Position numbers and translations under genes: made by a program. Shown piece by piece: positions 57,791 through 64,000 of a stretch of 64,000 nt of DNA. Below the pieces are notes generated by a model that was not told the origin of the DNA, did no database searches, and saw nothing but the letters and a program-made list of their open reading frames with translations. The stretch is from Metopolophium dirhodum (lineage: Eukaryota; Arthropoda; Insecta; Hemiptera; Aphididae): NCBI RefSeq assembly GCF_019925205.1, contig NC_083566.1, positions 36,711,558-36,775,557 on the forward strand, read 5' to 3'. Every line of letters starts with the position of its first letter. The first letter of the stretch is position 1.

Positions 57791-58445
57791 TATTTACAGT
57801 TTATTATTATTCTATTAATGAGTTCAACTTTGTCCCTTAGTACATTTTTGAAATGGTTGTTTACTGATAAAATAATCATATTCTTCAATAATAAATTCAT
57901 GACATTTATTATTGAAACATATATTATATCTTACAGTTAAGTTGCTATTTTGTTATTATTCAAAGATATTTTATTAAATTAAATTTTAAATTTTTATCTC
58001 AACTTATTTTTGAATTTTGTAAATTAACTGAATTCTTTTTTTTCTATATACTCAAATTTGTAGATTCATCTTCTTGATTTTTCAATTCATAGTGGCGACT
58101 GTTTTGAAAAATTTCGTTAGTTTTCATCGATAACGAACAAGTCGATATTTCTGTGTCAAACAATCGATACTTAATAAGTCGATAAGCAGTTACTGTTCTG
58201 TCGATCTTATTTACAGCATAATGTTACGCCTACTTATATAACAAACAACAATATTTTAGACCTTCGACCTGATCAAAACGCCGCCGACACTCATAAGTTA
58301 TCAGGTATAGGTTAGGTATATGTACACATATGCGACTCGTCAGTCAGTTTAACGCCGTGAAATATACAAGCCGCGTTCTCCTCCGTGAAATATATTTTTC
58401 GTTGATCCTTTCGTTTACCGACCGATGTAAATGCGAACAACAAAA
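57791..58445. other. Region upstream of the UGT gene
   Basis: No gene is supported up to 58330. From 58100 the sequence has several ATCGATA/TCGATA motifs (58127-58200), and a GC-richer segment with an arthropod-type initiator precedes the UGT start. Confidence 0.45.
58340..58345 (+). promoter_or_regulatory. Candidate initiator (TCAGTC) of the UGT gene
   Basis: TCAGTC in CTCGTCAGTCAGTTTAACG fits the arthropod Inr consensus TCAKTY and lies 106 bp before the UGT ATG. No TATA box is seen 25-35 bp upstream. It is a prediction from sequence alone. Confidence 0.4.
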
Positions 58446-60134
58446 ATGGATTATCGTTTACAGCTGGTCGTGAGTATATACTATATTATATATTTTAGAC
58501 GTGACTACAAGTACGAGTATATTATAATATGTACGGCACGTCGTTATGAAATTATCAGATAAGATTATACGAGTCAACCTACATATACATACATAAGACG
58601 AAAAAAAATGTGCGGTCACACTTTTTTATTTGTTCATTTTGGTTTAGAGTGTTTGTACTCTAAAGGTCGCGAATGGCACACAAAATTAGGACCGGGAGTG
58701 CATAATTCACACATTATTTCAGCACGATTTTTATTTATATATCAAAAAATATTGAGGAAGAAAATCGTATATGATTAAATTAACTTTCTTTATGAATATT
58801 ATTATAAATAATCCGCATATTTGGTATACCTACTCGCACATGTTTAATTTAAATTTTTGTTCATATTTAAATTTTTTATAGGTACATACTATATAATTAA
58901 GTTTTAATATAAATGAGAGTTATGTTTGCAATTATTATGATTTTTTTAAGGCTCGTGAAAAGTTGAATTTAAAATGTTAAGGTCATGTTTATAAATGAAT
59001 GGGGGCTAAATGTATATTATTATATTTTTAAATATAGTCAAAGCTTCTTTTTTAGTGAATATTGTGTATACCAATATGTTTTTTCAACATAATATAGGTA
59101 CATTAGATATTGCAGCACTTTAATTCAATAATTGGTATAAATATTGTATAGGTATATTATGGACTATGGTGTACCTATATGTATAGACTATAGTTATAAT
59201 TGGCGTTTCACTGAATTTGTCAAATTATTTTTCTTATGTACTTATCTTGTGATCATAATATTTAAAAAGTCAAGTGTCACTAATGCATGGCTTCTTACTC
59301 CAAATTTGCATGTACATTTTTTTTTATCATCACGTAATCATAAACTTATTATACTGAAAAGTAGGTACAGATAGTAAACCTATATACCTATTAATGTAAA
59401 ATAAAAAAAATAAAAAAGCCCTTATTTTTTTAAACAACTAAAATAATTTATTGCCATTTATTGTTCATGCGATCATAAACTTATATGAGTACATAATTTT
59501 CTTTAAAAGTTAAAAATGTTAAAATTCTTAATAACTGTGAATAGTTTATTTTATTTGTTGGAAAACACCCACAAATGCCGCTACAACACATTTTTGAATA
59601 ATCAGAAAAGTACAATATAATATTTTCAAGTTTTAGAATATTAAAATAATAGTAATAAATGTCACCACCTAACACTGTAATAATTTACAATAATCAAATC
59701 TCCAAAATATAGCATATATTTTGATATTGCACATAGAAATCACTATAGACAATGTTGAGGGGGAGTTGAGTGAGAATAATGTGAATAAAATCTTATTTAT
59801 TTCACTGCCACTGTGCCATGCGAGTTCTATAAAAATGTATACACGATATATTATACTTCTTAGATATGTACAACTTTGTTTTCTTTCAAGACGTTATTGT
59901 TGGCCCTGGGCTGTTGCCGTGGATTGCCGAATAACACACGTCCGTACAACATTCTGGTGTTTCTACCAACCGAGACCAAAAGCCATTTCATGGGGTTCCA
60001 ACCCTTGCTGGAGACGTTAGTGACCAGGGGACACAATGTGACATTAGTCTCACCATTCGCGCTGGGTTCCGGCGGGACGGCGTTGCCGTACTACACTCAC
60101 GTCAAAGTGGAAATCACTGAAAACGTGGCAGGGC
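58446..60134 (+). CDS. UDP-glycosyltransferase, first two coding exons (partial)
   Basis: Exon 1 is 58446-58469 (ATG in CAAAAATGG, encoding MDYRLQLV) with a GTGAGT donor; exon 2 is 59891-60134, after a TTTGTTTTCTTTCAAG acceptor, with a GTATGT donor. They join in phase 0 to MDYRLQLVTLLLALGCCRG, a clear signal peptide, then PYNILVFLPTETKSHFMGFQ, PLLETLVTRGHNVTLVSPFA and YYTHVKVEITEN. This is the N-terminal acceptor-binding start of insect UGTs (I-L-x-x-x-P…SH…P…L…RGHxVT). Such enzymes are anchored in the ER membrane and transfer sugar from UDP-sugar to small lipophilic molecules, in detoxification and other roles. The sugar-binding signature and transmembrane end are not in the window, so later exons lie beyond it or in unrecognised sequence up to 64000. 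The exon 2 frame has no ATG before the acceptor, which supports the split start. Confidence 0.82.
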
Positions 60135-62433
60135 GTATGTATATTTTTATATTTTATACGTACTTATTTAACTATAATAAATCCATACGAGTTAGCAAAT
60201 ATTTAAGTATATTGTATTTGTCACCTAGAAGGTATTGTAAAGTACCTACAATACACTATCTGTAAAACCAGAATTCGTCCTGGAAAAGGTGAACGAATAT
60301 AAAATACAGCGCCTGAGCGATATATAGGTGTGTATCTTGGATTTAGTGTATCTCAGTTTAAGTGTTATTCAGTTCAAGGGCGAGTCAGTGTCAGGTGGGT
60401 AACCTCAAGTCGCCTCTTGGATCCAGCATTTATAGTATTTTTTTTAACGTGTTTTAAACCATTCTTTACTGATATCTCTAAAACGATCTCTGAGATTTTC
60501 ACCAAAATCAATCGAGTAGTTTTTGAGGATATAAGCTATACATCATATATTTGGTTTTACGCTGTATAGTATCTTTAATCGAGTCCACGTAAACGCGACA
60601 ATTTGATTCACGCTTTTACATAATTTGCTCAAATAACGTATGACAATCATTTAGGTATATACCTACAAATAGAATAATAATTTATTGTATTACTAGGTGT
60701 TATAATCTGTAACCAATGAGTAATGACAAATAAACAACGAAAAAACGTCAATTTTACCGTGAATCTCAAAATCCTTGTTAAAATGGGAATTTTGGAAAAT
60801 CCTTTCTTAGTGCGTCCCTATGGCCTGACGTTTTAAAATATATACATAATTATAAAATACTATGTATATGTATGACATAATATTCCAAGTAGAAACATTT
60901 TGATAAGTGACTATAATTTATACAAAATTCGTAGGTACTATTATAATATTATGTACCTACCTAACATAAATATATAGGTATAGGTAAATATATATTTGCA
61001 TTCTATGTTTTTTAGATTCTGATTGGAAAAATGAATGTTTTGATTTTTTTTTTTGTTTGTGTTTGACGTTTGTCATAACTATAGAGATAGGGTTTTGATG
61101 ACCTAAAAACACACACAAAAATCAAACTCATCAATCAAATCAACTCTAAAAAATGAACTTAATAATAATCTACTACCTATTACCTCTAAATAAGTGAAAA
61201 CATTTTTGTTTTAAAATAATATACATATTAAATCTTTACTAACAGAGTTTTTTTTTTATAATCTAATTAATGTTTAATACTTTGTATTTTATTAAAAATT
61301 AATATACCTATCATTTTTCAACATAATTCATGTATAAGATTTGACTGTTTCAACTGGAAATTCAAATCTTATTTTTTTTTATCAAGTAAATCTTATGTTA
61401 TTTTAGCAAGTGGAATATTAACTTACTAACTTCTAATAAAGTTTCACATACCCAACACTAAATTAAATGATGATTCATCACTAATAGTTATTATTTGTTA
61501 AATTAATCAATAGCTAATTGTTCTTAATTATAATCACGGTGTTAAACACAAAAAAAGACAATAGTAGCAATGTTAAATAGCCAATAGGTTAAAAATGTAA
61601 TAGGCACCTAGTATAATCACAATATTTACTTTTCAGTAGTTTAAAAATGCCTGGACATTTTTTTAATTAGATACCTAGTTATCTATATTTATGTACCTAT
61701 AGCAAGTATGATCAGTAAAATATGTATATGTATACTTCTTATAGTACCTAATTACTAATTAGTAACCTAACCTATAGTCACCTAGGTAGGTAAATCGTAC
61801 TATTAGTAGTGACTAATGAACTAAGAAAATATATCTTTATTTAGGCCCATTGGGCCTTTACTGTAATATGGACCAAATGTAAGCTCCCACAAGAATAACT
61901 TTTTTACCTGTAAATAAAATATACTGTAATCTTTTACATGGACATTTTTACCTGAAAAAAATAGGGTAATACCCTACACTCCAACATTGTATTTGAATTC
62001 ACAAGCTAGAAAAGCTAAAAATAATAACTTGAAAATAATAAATATAAAAATATATTATTATAGATTAAATACAATACTTGGTTAATGATTTAATTTGATA
62101 CGATTATTATTTAAGTTTTTATTAATATAGGTAGCTGAATTGATTTTTGTATAATATGTGTTAAAGTAAGTATTGCAAGACAGATATTTTATTATAAATG
62201 TCTAAAATACAATGACATATTTTTTCTTCTGATTTCTTTTTTAGAAAATTATTACATTTGATGTATATAAGTATGTTAGGAGGACCCAACAGCGGTATAA
62301 GCGATATCCACTTGTTCACCTTTTTTAAAATAGACTTTTTTGTAAAAACTATTATTTTACTATCGTTTGTAGGAGTTAACACTATGTCTATGTAGATTAC
62401 CTACGTTTGTAGGAGCTTACCATTCCCCGTATC
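60135..62433. other. Presumed UGT intron or intergenic, no exon recognised
   Basis: No further UGT exon was found. A block at 60230-60330 with CCAGAATTCGTCCTGG and one at 60480-60545 (AAACGATCTCTGAGATTTTC) look like pieces of repeats. A dispersed-repeat head fragment lies at 61012-61060 and a tail fragment near 62285-62325. A short hairpin GGCCCATTGGGCC is at about 61845. Confidence 0.45.
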
Positions 62434-63802
62434 CAGGGGCACAATTTCAATGAAAAAACTGGGGGTGCTGAAGCCCCTCTATTTATTTATTTTTTTTTTT
62501 TTGTCAAATTATCATATGGTTATAGATAGTCAGAGGCTGAAATTGTACAATACCCATTCAACAATTACCTAAAATATTTAGTATTGACTATAATGCTTTG
62601 GAAAGTATAATATTATTTAATTAAGAATTAATCAATAAGCACAATACTTAATATGTAAACATTTATTTTTTAAATTTTATTTAATTTTACACTTCACTCT
62701 AATATCGTTCTCCTTTCAGTTTTAGCAAAAATATGTATTTAAATATGTATAAATATGTATACTTCATTTACATCAATTTGATTGGTCAAGTCTTTTTCAA
62801 TATACAATATTGACTAATCTATTAATCTCTGTTGACCCATTGATACCCTAGCCAAGTTTTTTTTAAGGCTAAAAAGGATCTTTCACAAGTAGCTGAACTG
62901 ATTGGAAGTGTGAACATGAAAACAATGGTAAGAGTGTAAAATAATTTTGCTAATACTACTGAGACAGATGACAGTGCAAACTTTAATTTTAGTTTAGAGA
63001 TTTTATAGGTTTTTACTTACTGGTAGTGGCAGATATTTCTCCATTAGCTTCACAATTGATCGTTTTTTGTTATATTTATACTTTTCAAATACCTATTGAA
63101 AACATTTTGTTATGAGTAAAAGTTTATGACTAAATTACTTATAAAACAAAATAATCCAAATGGTTCTTTCAAATAAACTTACGAATTCACACGTTCACTG
63201 TTGTCTATTCGAGCGGTTAATTATTGTTAATGAATGCAGGGTGGCAGTGTGCACTTATGTAGACGATAAATACAAGCAAATAGCAATTCTAAAACATTGG
63301 TCACTAGTATAAATAGAATTATTTACTATCATTATCAATGTTAAAATTATAAAAGTGGCAATAGTGGATTGGGGTTTGTCCATTGAAACATAGAGTTTTC
63401 TGAGTAATATATTTTGTCACACTGCAAATGTGTCCAGCGATGTGTTTTCATCGCATTCGTAATTGCTGTACGAACGGGTGTTATCGACACCGCTACTACG
63501 GTATTTACAAATAATCTAAATTTAAAATATTCACTACGTGTTTTTATTATACGTCTTACGTATTACCCGTCTACACTGTACATACACAAACGTTTCATCA
63601 TAATATCACTTGATTAGTTTTTTAAATAATAATATTATTTATAAATATAAATAAGAAATAATATAATAAAAAACTTTATTTTACAATTTTATTTTATTTT
63701 ACTATTAAAATGTAAATTAACATGAAAAAATTTGGGGGTGCTGATTTCAAAATTGAGGGTGCTAAGCACATCCAAGCCCCCCCCCCCCAAATTGCGCCTA
63801 TG
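62434..63802 (-). mobile_element. hAT element, 1369 bp, perfect 8-bp TSD
   Basis: The left end CAGGGGCACAATTTC and the right end, the reverse complement of CATAGGCGCAATTTG, match at 11 of 15 positions, and the element is flanked by the perfect 8-bp duplication CCCGTATC (62426-62433 and 63803-63810). Inside each end lies GGGGGTGCTGA(AG) or its complement next to C- or G-runs. The left 829 bp are nearly identical to 7605-8416. It carries a decayed transposase C-terminus on the minus strand. Confidence 0.93.
62745..62935 (-). pseudogene. hAT transposase C-terminal domain, decayed (second copy)
   Basis: Same content as 7910-8098: LPISSATCERSFSALKK type core on the minus strand, with the one-base frame change before MGQQRLVD… kept at the same place. 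Sharing the same lesion shows the two copies spread after the gene was already broken, mobilised by a transposase made elsewhere. Confidence 0.7.
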
Positions 63803-64000
63803 CCCGTATCTAATTTATATGGTCTCCTCTAAACAGCTATGATTTATTGATATTTTACATAATTCTGCGTATTACGATTTACGGTACAGGAGCGTGTCAA
63901 ATTAGTCATAATATTACGGCAATCAAGTTCACGGACAGGATATGAAAGAGCCATCTAGCGTTTACCTTACTAACCTTACCGTATACCTACCTTTAGTATA

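Noticed and set aside
60230..60320. Possible third UGT exon (VKPEFVLEKVNEYKIQRL)
   Set aside because: It has no clear AG acceptor in phase, stops after 19 codons and does not resemble the expected UGT sequence after the second exon.

Overview
This is an AT-rich, repeat-laden stretch of a eukaryotic (animal) chromosome, most likely from an aphid (Hemiptera: Aphididae). The reasons are spliced genes with GT/AG introns, an insect-style ZAD protein, an insect UDP-glycosyltransferase start, and a dispersed repeat with the motif GATTCTGAGCGAAGCGATG, which I recognise from aphid genomes. The species call is inference; no database could be searched. There is no sign of bacterial operons, CRISPR or phage.

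Host genes. (1) A small ZAD gene (+, 21884-22262). (2) A broken PIAS-like PINIT-domain gene (-, 23290-24113). (3) A seven-exon C2H2 zinc-finger gene (-, 26887-33487) whose reading frame is broken by one TGA exactly at a zinc-binding cysteine. (4) A complete nine-exon gene for cleavage stimulation factor subunit 1 (CstF-50), + strand, 42375-44482. (5) The first two coding exons of a UDP-glycosyltransferase (+, 58446 and 59891-60134), whose remaining exons are not in the window. The gene models rest on matching splice phases and on motifs that run across the junctions.

Mobile DNA fills most of the rest. Six hAT-type elements can be delimited to the base by terminal inverted repeats plus 8-bp target-site duplications (five perfect, one 7/8): 1461-1843, 11241-13271, 14415-15033, 36092-38629, 53235-53420 and 62434-63802. 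Two more have 7/8 duplications and weaker class calls (5131-6340, 20792-21101). Several carry decayed or partial transposase genes; two keep intact frames only for the C-terminal dimerisation region. A 1471-bp element with long inverted arms and a 9-bp duplication (50467-51937) looks Mutator-like and has a second perfect 37-bp inverted repeat and a 74-bp tandem duplication inside. Two palindromic MITEs flanked by TAA/TTAA lie at 35624-36066 and 45035-45457. A tRNA-derived SINE sits inside CstF-50 intron 3. A dispersed ~1.47-kb noncoding repeat is present in three near-full copies (18402, 29739, 56312) and many fragments; one full copy lies in the zinc-finger gene intron.

Layout: 1-7180 intergenic with two hAT MITEs; 7190-9250 a GC-rich ORF cut by a hAT end plus a broken transposase; 9250-11100 dispersed repeat; 11241-16320 hAT elements and a DDE fragment; 16600-21100 dispersed repeats and a MITE; 21600-24113 ZAD and PIAS-like genes; 24440-26740 hAT and repeat debris; 26887-33487 zinc-finger gene; 35600-38640 MITE and hAT; 39750-40900 a 250-bp tandem duplication; 42375-44540 CstF-50; 45035-49450 MITE, LINE-like tail and hAT; 50467-51937 Mutator-like; 52000-56300 mostly unassigned; 56312-57790 dispersed repeat; 58340-60134 UGT start; 62434-63802 hAT.
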